7,611 bases of DNA from Pseudomonadota bacterium (GCA_021828575.1 JAJZEL010000067.1:1-7611), one strand, 5' to 3'; shown: positions 1 to 6,990, counted from the stretch's first letter. Made by a program: numbers and translations. The notes: generated by a model from the sequence alone, not told the origin.

Positions 1-56
1 GGCCGCGCGCCCGCACCCCTTCCACGGAGGAGAGACACCCAAATGAACCGACGCGA
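1..56 (+). other. Unexplained left-edge segment resembling another gene's start
   Basis: This short segment does not look like the coding sequence that should precede the metZ fragment. In the metZ frame it stays open but reads as a proline- and arginine-rich string with no resemblance to the MetZ core. In another frame there is a strong Shine-Dalgarno (GGAGGAGAG at 26-34), then 8 bases, then an ATG at 43. That ATG begins Met-Asn-Arg-Arg-Asp-Phe, a common opening for twin-arginine (Tat) signal peptides. The frame stops at 82-84 after 13 codons, because past about base 57 the sequence is metZ. The first 20 bases are also markedly richer in G and C than the genes that follow. The likeliest explanation is a join between the start of another gene and the interior of metZ, either a real rearrangement or an assembly or contig-end artefact. 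The sequence alone cannot separate these. Confidence 0.45.
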
Positions 57-533
57 TTTTTGCGTACGGCAGGCCCATCCATGAGTGCGTTCAATGCCTG
101 GATACTGCTCAAAGGCATGGAAACCCTGAAAATCAGAATGGAAGCACAGTCTGGAACGGCACTGGAACTCGCTCGCTGGCTTGAGCTTCATCCTGCGGTG
201 AGTCGGGTTTGCTACCCTGGTCTGCCATCGCACCCCCAGCATGACTTGGCTAATCGTCAGCAAACGCTGGGCGGGGCCATCGTGACCTTCGAGGTGAGCG
301 GAGGGAAGGAAAAGGCCTGGCAAGTGATTGATGCTACCCGGATCATTTCCATTACGGGCAATTTGGGGGATACCAAAAGCACCGTCACGCATCCTGCCAC
401 CACCACGCATGGCCGGTTGTCTGAAGAAGCACGACAGGCTGCGGGCATCACTCCGGCAATGATCCGGCTTTCCGTTGGCCTGGAATCATTGAAAGATCTG
501 CAGAATGATCTGTCCAGAGGTCTGGGGGATTGA
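57..533 (+). CDS. metZ: O-succinylhomoserine sulfhydrylase, C-terminal part (5' incomplete)
   Basis: MetZ is a PLP-dependent enzyme of the Cys/Met metabolism family. It makes homocysteine from O-succinylhomoserine and sulfide in methionine biosynthesis, in the cytosol. About 158 residues of a normal ~390-400 are present. Recognisable family sequence begins at Phe-Leu-Arg-Thr-Ala-Gly-Pro (from 57), followed by SMSAFNAW and LKGMETL. Later come the GLPSHPQH block, the SITGNLGDTKS block, HPATTTHGRL, and the arginine in IRLSVGLE, which in this family contacts the substrate carboxylate. The PLP lysine region lies upstream and is missing. The FLRTAGPSMS..FNAW wording favours MetZ over cystathionine gamma-synthase (MetB) or MetY. 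The frame stays open back to base 3, but residues before 57 do not look like MetZ, so the true 5' part appears to be lost or replaced. The TGA stop (531-533) lies 2 bases from the lpxH stop on the other strand. Confidence 0.85.
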   Translation, partial: FLRTAGPSMSAFNAWILLKGMETLKIRMEAQSGTALELARWLELHPAVSRVCYPGLPSHPQHDLANRQQTLGGAIVTFEVSGGKEKAWQVIDATRIISITGNLGDTKSTVTHPATTTHGRLSEEARQAAGITPAMIRLSVGLESLKDLQNDLSRGLGD

Positions 534-535
534 CT

Positions 536-1282
536 CTAAATCGGCATGGCCCGGCAGCCCTCGTCGTCACAGTGCAGGTAACCTCCGCGACGTGAGGTCC
601 AGTCCTGCAACACCCAGCGCTCGCAGGTGTGGTCGTCCAGCCTGTAGATGTGGCGTGCGGGTCTGTGGGTATGGCCATGGATCAATCGAGGGTATTCCAT
701 TTTCCGGAACAGGTCGGTCACGGCTTGCAGTGCCACATCCATGATTTCCATGGTTTTTGACTGTTTTGAACGGGCGCTCATGGCCGTGGCTTCGCGGGCC
801 ATTTTCTGTCTGGCTTCCAGGGGAAGGGCCAGGATCTTTTTCTGCCAGGCTGGGCTTCGCACCTGTTTCCGATAGGTCTGGTATTCCGTATCGCCGGTAC
901 AAAGAAGATCGCCGTGGGTCAGGACCGTGCGAACACCATACAGGTCGACCTCGATCGGGTCCGTGAGCAGCGTGGCGCCACAGGCGCGCGTGAAGTCCGG
1001 GCCAATCAGGAAATCCCGGTTGCCGTGCATGATGAAAAGCTTCACGCCTGACTGGGTGAGGTTGGACAGGGCGTCCACGATTTTACGATTGGACGTACTG
1101 CCCATGTCATCGTCACCCACCCAGGTTTCAAAGAGATCCCCGAGGATGTAGAGCGCCTCGGCCTGTCGACAGACACCTTCCAGAAAATTCAGGAAGCGCT
1201 TGCGGATGGCCATGGTCTTTTCCGACAGGTGCAGGTCGGAAATGAACAGGCTGTGAGGTTTGATATCAGACAATCTCGGCAC
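536..1282 (-). CDS. lpxH: UDP-2,3-diacylglucosamine diphosphatase LpxH
   Basis: LpxH cleaves UDP-2,3-diacylglucosamine to lipid X and UMP, the fourth step of lipid A synthesis, at the inner face of the cytoplasmic membrane. It is a metallophosphoesterase, normally Mn-dependent. At 248 residues it is close to the E. coli enzyme (240). The full ligand set is visible: SDLH (D16, H18), GDLFETWVGDDD (D49), HGNRD (N88), LTHGD (H123) and HGHTHRP (H202, H204). RSKQSKTMEIMDV around 171-183 is also typical of LpxH. The start is a GTG that gives 15 residues before the first metal aspartate. No other plausible start precedes that motif. The start lies inside the end of ppiB (17-base overlap) with no clear Shine-Dalgarno, so translation is probably coupled to ppiB. 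It is the last gene of the TPR-ppiB-lpxH cluster. The paralogue LpxI and other metallophosphoesterases fit less well. Confidence 0.95.
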   Translation of the reverse strand: MPRLSDIKPHSLFISDLHLSEKTMAIRKRFLNFLEGVCRQAEALYILGDLFETWVGDDDMGSTSNRKIVDALSNLTQSGVKLFIMHGNRDFLIGPDFTRACGATLLTDPIEVDLYGVRTVLTHGDLLCTGDTEYQTYRKQVRSPAWQKKILALPLEARQKMAREATAMSARSKQSKTMEIMDVALQAVTDLFRKMEYPRLIHGHTHRPARHIYRLDDHTCERWVLQDWTSRRGGYLHCDDEGCRAMPI

Positions 1283-1757
1283 CCACGATGATCACGTCTT
1301 CATGGGGAACATCCCCGTGGCCTGCCTTGTTGCCTGTGGATACTCCCTTGATTCGGTCTACCACATCCAGGCCTTCCACCACCTTGCCAAATACGCAGTA
1401 CCCATAGCCGTCCCTTGAGGCATTGCGATGGTTCAGAAAATCATTGTTCTGCACATTGATGAAGAACTGAGCCGTGGCGGAATGCGGGTCGGAAGTGCGT
1501 GCCATGGCAATGGTGTAGCAGTCGTTGCGTAAGCCGTTGGCTGCCTCGTTTTCGATGGGGGTTAGCGTCTCTTTTTGACGCATGCCGGGTTCAAACCCAC
1601 CTCCCTGGATCATGAAACCATCAATGACCCGATGAAAAATGGTGTTGTCGTAAAAACCGTTACGGACGTATTCCAGAAAATTGGCCACGGTTCTGGGGGC
1701 CTTGCCTTCGTCAAGTTCCAGAAGAATGTCGCCGAAATTGGTCTTGAAGCGTACCAT
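1266..1757 (-). CDS. ppiB: Cytosolic peptidyl-prolyl cis-trans isomerase B (cyclophilin)
   Basis: PpiB catalyses cis-trans isomerisation of prolyl peptide bonds and assists protein folding. This protein is a single cyclophilin domain of 163 residues, the normal length for E. coli PpiB, and it has no signal peptide, so it is probably cytosolic. Core motifs are FHRVIDGFMIQGGG (41-54, with catalytic Arg43 and Gln51), the AMARTSDPHSATAQFFIN block (84-101), and YCVFGKVVEGLDVVD (120-134). The position matching Trp121 of human cyclophilin A appears to be Phe107, as in E. coli cyclophilins, which are weakly sensitive to cyclosporin. The start is well supported by AAAGGAG (1764-1770) six bases upstream of ATG. 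That ribosome site overlaps the stop codon of the TPR gene, which lies 12 bases upstream, so the two are almost certainly co-transcribed. The 3' end overlaps the lpxH start by 17 bases. Confidence 0.95.
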   Translation of the reverse strand: MVRFKTNFGDILLELDEGKAPRTVANFLEYVRNGFYDNTIFHRVIDGFMIQGGGFEPGMRQKETLTPIENEAANGLRNDCYTIAMARTSDPHSATAQFFINVQNNDFLNHRNASRDGYGYCVFGKVVEGLDVVDRIKGVSTGNKAGHGDVPHEDVIIVGAEIV

Positions 1758-1769
1758 TTAAAACTCCTT

Positions 1770-2384
1770 TTATTTGAATTTCTCAGCCTTGGCCTTCAGT
1801 GTCAGGTTTGAAGGTTGTAGTCTCAGTGCTTTGTCGTAAGAAGACAGGGCAAGGGCACGATAGACATCCCCAAGGTTCTCATAAGCCGTGGCGTAGTCAG
1901 GTTGGACTGAAACCGCCATTTCGAGGGTTTTTCGTGCTTCTTCGAGTCGCCCCTGACCTGCATAGAGCACCGCCAGGTTGTTGTAGGGCACCACCAACTC
2001 CGGAAACTGTTCAGTCATCGTGCGTAGCACAAGAATCGCATCGTCCATTTTTTTCAAACGTGTCAGAATTTCACTTTCAAGGAACAAGGCGTCTACATTT
2101 TTCGGATGAGTCGCCAAGTCACTCGTGACCTGCTTGAGGGCTTCGTCCAGTTTTCCTGCCTTCATCAGCGTGCGTGCAGGACTGAGATTGGGTTGGGACG
2201 CCGGGGGGTTGGCGTCCGTCTCGGCCGAGAGCCCCGTCAGCGGGTTTGCAGGCACTCCGGGAAGCGGATTCGGGTCAGCGGCGATAGCGAGCGAAACCCA
2301 CAGGAAGAGCGGAATGATGCTCCACCTGACAAGGTTGTTCAACGCACGGGCGATCGCCATGACTGTGTTATACTCAAAGACCAT
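1770..2384 (-). CDS. Exported tetratricopeptide-repeat protein of unknown function
   Basis: This is a 204-residue protein, probably exported or anchored at the membrane. Residues 10-36 look like a signal peptide: a short positive stretch (ARALNNLVR), a hydrophobic core (WSIIPLFLWVSLA), and a possible AIA-A cleavage site. Residues 37-70 form a proline-rich linker. The rest is TPR-like: about 68-95, 97-130, 131-164 (the clearest, with YNNLAVLYAGQGRLEEARKTLEMAV) and a shortened unit at 165-192 (YENLGDVYRALALSSYDKALRL). No catalytic domain follows, so a scaffold or binding role is likely, but the partner is unknown. The start is uncertain. ATG at 2384 has AAAGG nine bases upstream, but the second ATG (2360) gives a more usual signal peptide, and the best promoter would begin transcription at or just after that AAAGG. 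The gene leads ppiB and lpxH and is divergent from cysS. I remember this arrangement from betaproteobacteria, where homologues can carry an extra C-terminal domain absent here. Confidence 0.85.
   Translation of the reverse strand: MVFEYNTVMAIARALNNLVRWSIIPLFLWVSLAIAADPNPLPGVPANPLTGLSAETDANPPASQPNLSPARTLMKAGKLDEALKQVTSDLATHPKNVDALFLESEILTRLKKMDDAILVLRTMTEQFPELVVPYNNLAVLYAGQGRLEEARKTLEMAVSVQPDYATAYENLGDVYRALALSSYDKALRLQPSNLTLKAKAEKFK
2366..2374 (+). promoter_or_regulatory. Possible extended -10 promoter for cysS
   Basis: TGTTATACT fits an extended -10 element (TGn-TATAAT with one mismatch). It would start transcription about 80 bases before the cysS ATG. No good -35 is seen at 17 bases. The element lies inside the 5' end of the divergent TPR coding sequence, so part of the pattern may be due to coding. 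It is a weak call. Confidence 0.3.
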
Positions 2385-2399
2385 ATGGAATAACCTTTA

Positions 2400-2428
2400 A
2401 TTATATCAATAAACAAGAGCTTTATCCA
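2400..2428 (-). promoter_or_regulatory. Sigma-70-type promoter for the TPR-ppiB-lpxH cluster
   Basis: Reading the minus strand, a perfect TATAAT (2400-2405) is preceded by TGA, giving the extended form TGATATAAT. A 17-base spacer separates it from TGGATA (2423-2428), which matches four of six bases of TTGACA. Transcription would begin near 2393, leaving only about nine untranslated bases before the first ATG (2384). The 79-base gap between the TPR gene and cysS holds no gene. Confidence 0.6.
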
Positions 2429-2446
2429 GTCCGTGCTGCCAGCGCC

Positions 2447-2453
2447 GGAGGGG
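2447..2453 (+). promoter_or_regulatory. Ribosome binding site of cysS
   Basis: GGAGGGG lies ten bases before the ATG at 2464. The spacing is slightly long but usable. It supports the chosen start, which also matches the conserved N-terminus of CysS (MLKLFNSLTR). Confidence 0.6.
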
Positions 2454-2463
2454 TGCCGTTTTC

Positions 2464-3852
2464 ATGCTGAAACTTTTCAATTCTTTGACGAGATCCATTT
2501 CCCCATTTGTTCCCCTGGCCTCTGGTCAGGTCAGGATGTACGTGTGTGGCATGACCGTCTACGACCGCTGTCATCTTGGGCATGCCAGGATGCTGGTGAA
2601 TTTTGATGTGGTTTTCCGGTGGTTGAAAGTCTCTGGTTATGACGTGACATATGTGCGAAATATCACAGATATTGACGATAAAATCATTGAACGTGCCGCA
2701 AAAAACGGAGAAACCATCCAGGCTTTGACCGGACGGATGACTCGGGCCATGCACGAAGATCTGGAACGTCTGGCGGTATTGCCGCCCACCCATGAGCCTC
2801 GCGCCACTGAACATGTGCCTGGAATGATTCGCATGATCACCACCCTGATGGACAAAGGACTGGCTTATGCCGGGGATAATGGTGATGTGTACTATTCGGT
2901 GCGGGATTTTCCAGGTTATGGAAAATTGTCGGGCAAGTCTCTGGAGGACCTGAAAGCTGGCGAACGAGTGGCTGTGGATCACCACAAACACGATCCGCTG
3001 GATTTCGTTCTTTGGAAGGCTGCCAAGCCGGGTGAACCTTCATGGCCGTCTCCCTGGGGTGCCGGACGCCCTGGCTGGCACATCGAATGCTCGGTTATGA
3101 GCGAATGTTTTCTAGGGGAGCATTTCGATATTCATGGCGGTGGCCATGATCTGCAATTTCCTCACCATGAAAACGAGATCGCCCAAAGTGAGGGGGCTCA
3201 CGGACACGCGTTCGTCAATTACTGGATGCATAATGGGTTTCTTAGGGTAAACGACGAAAAAATGTCCAAGTCCCTGGGCAATTTTTTTACCATCGAAGAC
3301 GTACTCAAGCAATTTCATCCGGAAGTCATCCGGTTTTTCCTCATGAGGGGCCACTACAGAAGCCCGCTCAATTACACCGATGCCCATCTGGAAGATGCTC
3401 GACAGGCCCTGAACACTCTGTATACCACTCTGAGGGCTCACAAGGCCATTGCAGGAGAAGTGGACTGGTCTCTGACGCCTGCCCTGCTTTTTCGCGAAGC
3501 CATGGACGATGATTTCAACACGTCGGAGGCAGTGGCTGTACTGTTTGGACTTGCGCGTGAAGTGAATAAAACAGGGAGTGACCAGAGTGTCTCGTTGCTA
3601 CTGCGATTAGGACAGTTGTTGGGTTTGCTGGAACAGGATCCCGACCAATGGGCTCAGGAAGGTGCTGGGCGTGTGCGCAGTGAGACAACGACGGAGGAGG
3701 GGGATGAACGCATTCGCCAGTGGGTGGAAGCCCGCAATCAGGCGCGCAAGCAAAAGAATTTTGCCGAATCTGATCGCATCCGTGCCTTGTTGCTAGAGGA
3801 AGGCGTTGTGCTGGAGGATGGACCACAAGGCACCCTGTGGCGCCGGCAGTGA
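2464..3852 (+). CDS. cysS: Cysteinyl-tRNA synthetase
   Basis: CysS is the class I aminoacyl-tRNA synthetase that activates cysteine with ATP and charges tRNA-Cys in the cytosol. The protein is complete at 462 residues (E. coli 461). Visible features in order are MYVCGMTVYD with Cys28, the HIGH-type signature HLGH (37-40), the NITDIDDKII block (66-75), WPSPWGAGRPGWHIECS with Cys209, FDIHGGGHDLQFPHHENE with His234 and Glu238, and KMSKS (266-270). Cys28, Cys209, His234 and Glu238 fall at the same positions as the zinc ligands of the E. coli enzyme, so cysteine selection should be intact. The C-terminal tRNA-binding part ends in the usual VLEDGPQGTLWRR. The start is supported by the conserved N-terminus and a GGAGG upstream. 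The gene diverges from the TPR cluster and converges on dnaJ with only 8 bases between stop codons. No intrinsic terminator is visible. Confidence 0.97.
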   Translation: MLKLFNSLTRSISPFVPLASGQVRMYVCGMTVYDRCHLGHARMLVNFDVVFRWLKVSGYDVTYVRNITDIDDKIIERAAKNGETIQALTGRMTRAMHEDLERLAVLPPTHEPRATEHVPGMIRMITTLMDKGLAYAGDNGDVYYSVRDFPGYGKLSGKSLEDLKAGERVAVDHHKHDPLDFVLWKAAKPGEPSWPSPWGAGRPGWHIECSVMSECFLGEHFDIHGGGHDLQFPHHENEIAQSEGAHGHAFVNYWMHNGFLRVNDEKMSKSLGNFFTIEDVLKQFHPEVIRFFLMRGHYRSPLNYTDAHLEDARQALNTLYTTLRAHKAIAGEVDWSLTPALLFREAMDDDFNTSEAVAVLFGLAREVNKTGSDQSVSLLLRLGQLLGLLEQDPDQWAQEGAGRVRSETTTEEGDERIRQWVEARNQARKQKNFAESDRIRALLLEEGVVLEDGPQGTLWRRQ

Positions 3853-3860
3853 TGGTTTGA

Positions 3861-5000
3861 TCAACCAGGATTAAAGAATTCCTTGACCTTGTCCATGAAG
3901 GATTTTGCACGCGGACTGTGAGTGGCATTCTCACGGATGCTGGCTTCGAGTTGCTTGAGCAATTCCTTCTGGTGTTCGGTGAGGCGCACAGGGGTTTCAG
4001 CGGTCACGTGACACAGCAGATCACCATAACCATTTCCACGGAGCGTCTTGATGCCTTTTCCCCGTAAGCGGAATACCTGTCCTGATTGAGTCTCGGCTGG
4101 AATTTTTAGTCGGGCATGTCCATCCAGGGTAGGAATTTCGATTTCCCCACCCAGAGCAGCCACACCGAAACTGATGGGCATTTCGCAATGCAGGTCCGGA
4201 CCATCCCGAGTGAAGACCGGATGCGAGCGGATCTGGACGACCACGTAAAGATCACCCGACGGGCCTCCGCCTGCCCCGGCTTCCCCTTCTCCAGCAAGCC
4301 GCACGCGATCTCCATGATCGATCCCGGCAGGGATTTTGACTGCCAATGTCTTGTGCTTACGGACCCGCCCTGCACCACCGCAGTCTGAGCAAGGTGTGGC
4401 AATGACTTTTCCTGCTCCATGGCAAGTGGGACAGGTTTGCTGTATGGAGAAAAACCCCTGTTGCATGCGTACCTGACCCTGCCCACCACATGTGCCACAA
4501 GTGGTGGGAGAAGTGCCAGGACGTGCTCCTGAACCCTTGCAGGTTTCACAGGTTTCCAGGGTGGGCACGCGAATTCGTGTTTCCGTTCCCCTTGCCGCCT
4601 CCTTCAGATCGATTTCCAGATTGTAACGCAGGTCCGCGCCACGGTAGACGCCACCCTGACGCCGACCTCCTGCACCGGCATTGCCGAACAGGTCACCAAA
4701 AATATCCCCGAAGGCATCGGCAAATCCCCCTCCCATGCCACCAAAGCCACCAGGTCCCCCACCAGCCGCCGAGGGGTCAACCCCGGCATGGCCAAAGCGA
4801 TCATAAGCGGTCCGCTTTTCAGGATCGGACAACACTTCATAGGCTTCCTTGGCTTCCTTGAACTGGGCTTCAGCCTTCGGATTGTCCGGGTTCCTGTCCG
4901 GGTGGTACTTCATGGCCAGCTTCCGGTAAGACTTTTTGATGTCGTCTTCGGAAGCGTCCCGATTGACCCCCAGAATTTCGTAGTAGTCGCGTTTGCTCAT
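3861..5000 (-). CDS. dnaJ: Chaperone DnaJ (Hsp40, class A)
   Basis: DnaJ binds unfolded proteins, hands them to DnaK and stimulates DnaK ATP hydrolysis. This is a complete class A protein of 379 residues. Residues 1-70 are the J domain with the essential His-Pro-Asp at 33-35. Residues 77-117 are a Gly/Phe-rich region with AFGDIFGDLFG. Four zinc-binding CxxCxGxG repeats follow: CETCKGSG (151), CGTCGGQG (168), CPTCHGAG (190) and CSDCGGAG (204). The C-terminal substrate-binding and dimerisation domains follow from about 216. All eight zinc cysteines are present. It begins 9 bases after the dnaK stop, and no Shine-Dalgarno is visible in or just before that gap, so translation probably depends on coupling to dnaK. 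Both genes should be driven by the heat-shock promoter upstream of dnaK. Its stop lies 8 bases from that of cysS. Confidence 0.98.
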   Translation of the reverse strand: MSKRDYYEILGVNRDASEDDIKKSYRKLAMKYHPDRNPDNPKAEAQFKEAKEAYEVLSDPEKRTAYDRFGHAGVDPSAAGGGPGGFGGMGGGFADAFGDIFGDLFGNAGAGGRRQGGVYRGADLRYNLEIDLKEAARGTETRIRVPTLETCETCKGSGARPGTSPTTCGTCGGQGQVRMQQGFFSIQQTCPTCHGAGKVIATPCSDCGGAGRVRKHKTLAVKIPAGIDHGDRVRLAGEGEAGAGGGPSGDLYVVVQIRSHPVFTRDGPDLHCEMPISFGVAALGGEIEIPTLDGHARLKIPAETQSGQVFRLRGKGIKTLRGNGYGDLLCHVTAETPVRLTEHQKELLKQLEASIRENATHSPRAKSFMDKVKEFFNPG

Positions 5001-5009
5001 CGTGATGGC

Positions 5010-6950
5010 TTATTTTTTGTCACGCACTTCCTCGAACTCGGCATCCACCACGTTATCGTCTTTTTCCGTGGTGTCGTTTTTGGTGGTACCGGCATGTGCT
5101 TGCCCGTCTGCCTGTGCGCTATCACCGCTGCCTTGTGCCGCATACATTTTTTCGGCCAGCTTGTGACTGGCTTCGGAGAGTGCTTCGGTTTTTTGCTTCA
5201 GGACATCTGCATCCTGCGATTTCAGGGCTTCCTCAGCTTGCTTGAGAGCCTCTTCGATGCGAGTCTTTTCATCTTCAGGCAATTGTTCTCCATGTTCCTT
5301 GAGAGACTTCTGGACGTTATGTACCAGGGCCTCCAGAGTGTTCCGTGCATTGACTGCGTCAAGGTTCTTGCGGTCTTCTTCGGCATGTTCCTCGGCATCC
5401 TTGACCATGCGCTGGATTTCTTCCTCGGACAGGCCGGAATTGGCCTTGATGGTAATGCGGTTTTCCTTTCCTGTGGCCTTGTCACGGGCACTGACATGCA
5501 GAATGCCGTTGGCATCGATGTCGAAAGTTACCTCGATCTGGGGCATTCCCCTTGGAGCCGGGGGAATGTCAGACAGATTGAATTGTCCCAGACTCTTGTT
5601 GCCCGAGGCCATTTCCCGTTCCCCTTGCAGCACATGAATGGTGACTGCAGACTGGTTATCGTCCGCCGTGGAAAACACCTGGTTGGCCTTGGTAGGAATC
5701 GTGGTGTTTTTCTGGATCAGCCGGGTCATGACACCGCCCAGTGTTTCGATGCCCAGTGACAGTGGCGTGACATCCAGCAGCAGTACGTCCTTCACGTCAC
5801 CGCGCAGTACCCCACCCTGGATGGCAGCCCCGATGGCGACTGCCTCGTCGGGATTCACGTCTTTACGGGGTTCGCGCCCGAAAAGGTCACGCACCCGTTC
5901 CTGAACCTTGGGCATCCGGGTTTGGCCACCCACCAGAATCACGTCGGAAATATCGCCGATCTTGACACCTGCATCCTTGATGGCGGTTTCGCAGGGCTTG
6001 ATGGTGCGTTCGATGAGTTCGCCCACCAAACTTTCCAGTTTGGCGCGTGTGATTTTTACCATCAAGTGCTTGGGGCCCGATGCATCGGCCGTGATATAGG
6101 GCAGGTTGACTTCAGTTTGCTGTGAGGAAGACAGTTCTATTTTGGCCTTTTCGGCGGCATCCTTCAGTCGTTGCAGGGCCATGACGTCCTTTCTCAGATC
6201 CAGACCGTTCTCGCGCTGGAACTCCTCCGCCAGGAAATCGATGATGCGCAAATCGAAGTCTTCACCGCCCAGGAAGGTGTCTCCATTGGTGGACAGGACT
6301 TCAAACTGATGCTCTCCGTCTACTTCTGCAATTTCGATGATGGAAATGTCAAAGGTACCCCCTCCCAGATCATACACGGCGATTTTCCGGTCACCTTCCT
6401 TCTTGTCCAGACCAAAAGCCAGGGCCGCGGCAGTGGGTTCGTTGATGATTCGCTTTACCTCAAGCCCGGCAATCCTTCCGGCATCCTTGGTGGCTTGCCG
6501 CTGACTGTCGTTGAAGTAGGCAGGAACCGTGATCACAGCCTCTGTCACTTCTTCGCCCAGGTAGTCCTCGGCGGTCTTCTTCATTTTCTGAAGGACTGAG
6601 GCAGACACTTCCGGAGGGGCCATTTTCTTGCCACGGGCTTCTACCCAGGCATCCCCATTATTGGCTTTCACAATGCTGTAGGGCACCATATTGATGTCTT
6701 TTTGCACCATGTCTTCTTCAAACTTGCGCCCGATAAGCCGCTTGACGGCGAACAGGGTGTTTTTCGGGTTGGTGATGGCCTGCCGTTTGGCAGGCGCACC
6801 CACCAAAATTTCACCGTCGTCCTGATAAGCCACGATGGAGGGTGTGGTACGGGTGCCTTCTGCGTTCTCAATGACCTTGGGTTTGCCATTCTCCATGACG
6901 GCTACGCAGGAATTGGTGGTCCCCAAGTCGATTCCAATGATCTTTCCCAT
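5010..6950 (-). CDS. dnaK: Chaperone DnaK (Hsp70)
   Basis: DnaK is the ATP-driven Hsp70 chaperone that binds exposed hydrophobic peptides with DnaJ and GrpE. It is complete at 646 residues, near the usual ~640. The nucleotide-binding domain (1 to about 385) has the phosphate loop IDLGTTNS (7-14), Lys70, VYDLGGGTFD (192-201, with Thr199 at the position of the E. coli autophosphorylation site) and ILVGGQTRMP (338-347). The hydrophobic interdomain linker VLLLDV is at 389-394. The substrate-binding beta domain follows, then a helical lid (about 507-605). The tail is flexible, rich in Gln, Ala, Gly and Thr, and ends in the conserved VVDAEFEEVRDKK. The start is supported by the invariant MGKIIGIDLGTT and by AGAGG (6959-6963) eight bases upstream. 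A 76-base gap separates it from grpE and contains a sigma-32-like promoter. Nothing in the protein looks degraded. Confidence 0.99.
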   Translation of the reverse strand: MGKIIGIDLGTTNSCVAVMENGKPKVIENAEGTRTTPSIVAYQDDGEILVGAPAKRQAITNPKNTLFAVKRLIGRKFEEDMVQKDINMVPYSIVKANNGDAWVEARGKKMAPPEVSASVLQKMKKTAEDYLGEEVTEAVITVPAYFNDSQRQATKDAGRIAGLEVKRIINEPTAAALAFGLDKKEGDRKIAVYDLGGGTFDISIIEIAEVDGEHQFEVLSTNGDTFLGGEDFDLRIIDFLAEEFQRENGLDLRKDVMALQRLKDAAEKAKIELSSSQQTEVNLPYITADASGPKHLMVKITRAKLESLVGELIERTIKPCETAIKDAGVKIGDISDVILVGGQTRMPKVQERVRDLFGREPRKDVNPDEAVAIGAAIQGGVLRGDVKDVLLLDVTPLSLGIETLGGVMTRLIQKNTTIPTKANQVFSTADDNQSAVTIHVLQGEREMASGNKSLGQFNLSDIPPAPRGMPQIEVTFDIDANGILHVSARDKATGKENRITIKANSGLSEEEIQRMVKDAEEHAEEDRKNLDAVNARNTLEALVHNVQKSLKEHGEQLPEDEKTRIEEALKQAEEALKSQDADVLKQKTEALSEASHKLAEKMYAAQGSGDSAQADGQAHAGTTKNDTTEKDDNVVDAEFEEVRDKK

Positions 6951-6990
6951 TTTGTGTGCCTCTAAAAATAAATTGTCGAGATGAATCTGA

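Noticed and set aside
514..525. Inverted repeat CCAGAGGTCTGG near the end of metZ as a terminator
   Set aside because: The stem is only 4-5 bases, the loop is very small, and no T-run follows. It also lies in coding sequence.
2422..2991. Open frame of 189 codons on the minus strand opposite cysS
   Set aside because: It is antisense to the conserved catalytic region of cysS and crosses the divergent promoter region. It shows no family resemblance.
3853..3868. Palindromic bases around GGTTTGATCAACC between cysS and dnaJ as a two-way terminator
   Set aside because: The match is imperfect and A/T-rich with no useful loop or T-run. It is not a convincing terminator.
4453..4548. Repeated Cys/Gly-coding units in dnaJ as a tandem DNA repeat
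   Set aside because: These are the conserved CxxCxGxG zinc motifs. The repetition is at protein level and normal for DnaJ.
4788..5759. Long open frame of 323 codons on the + strand opposite dnaK and the start of dnaJ
   Set aside because: It lies antisense to two clearly real, conserved genes. Long open frames opposite hsp70 genes are a known effect of codon bias. The translation resembles no family I know, and no supporting ribosome site stands out.
6171..6599. Open frame of 142 codons on the + strand opposite dnaK
   Set aside because: It is another shadow of dnaK codon usage, with no domain or start signal.
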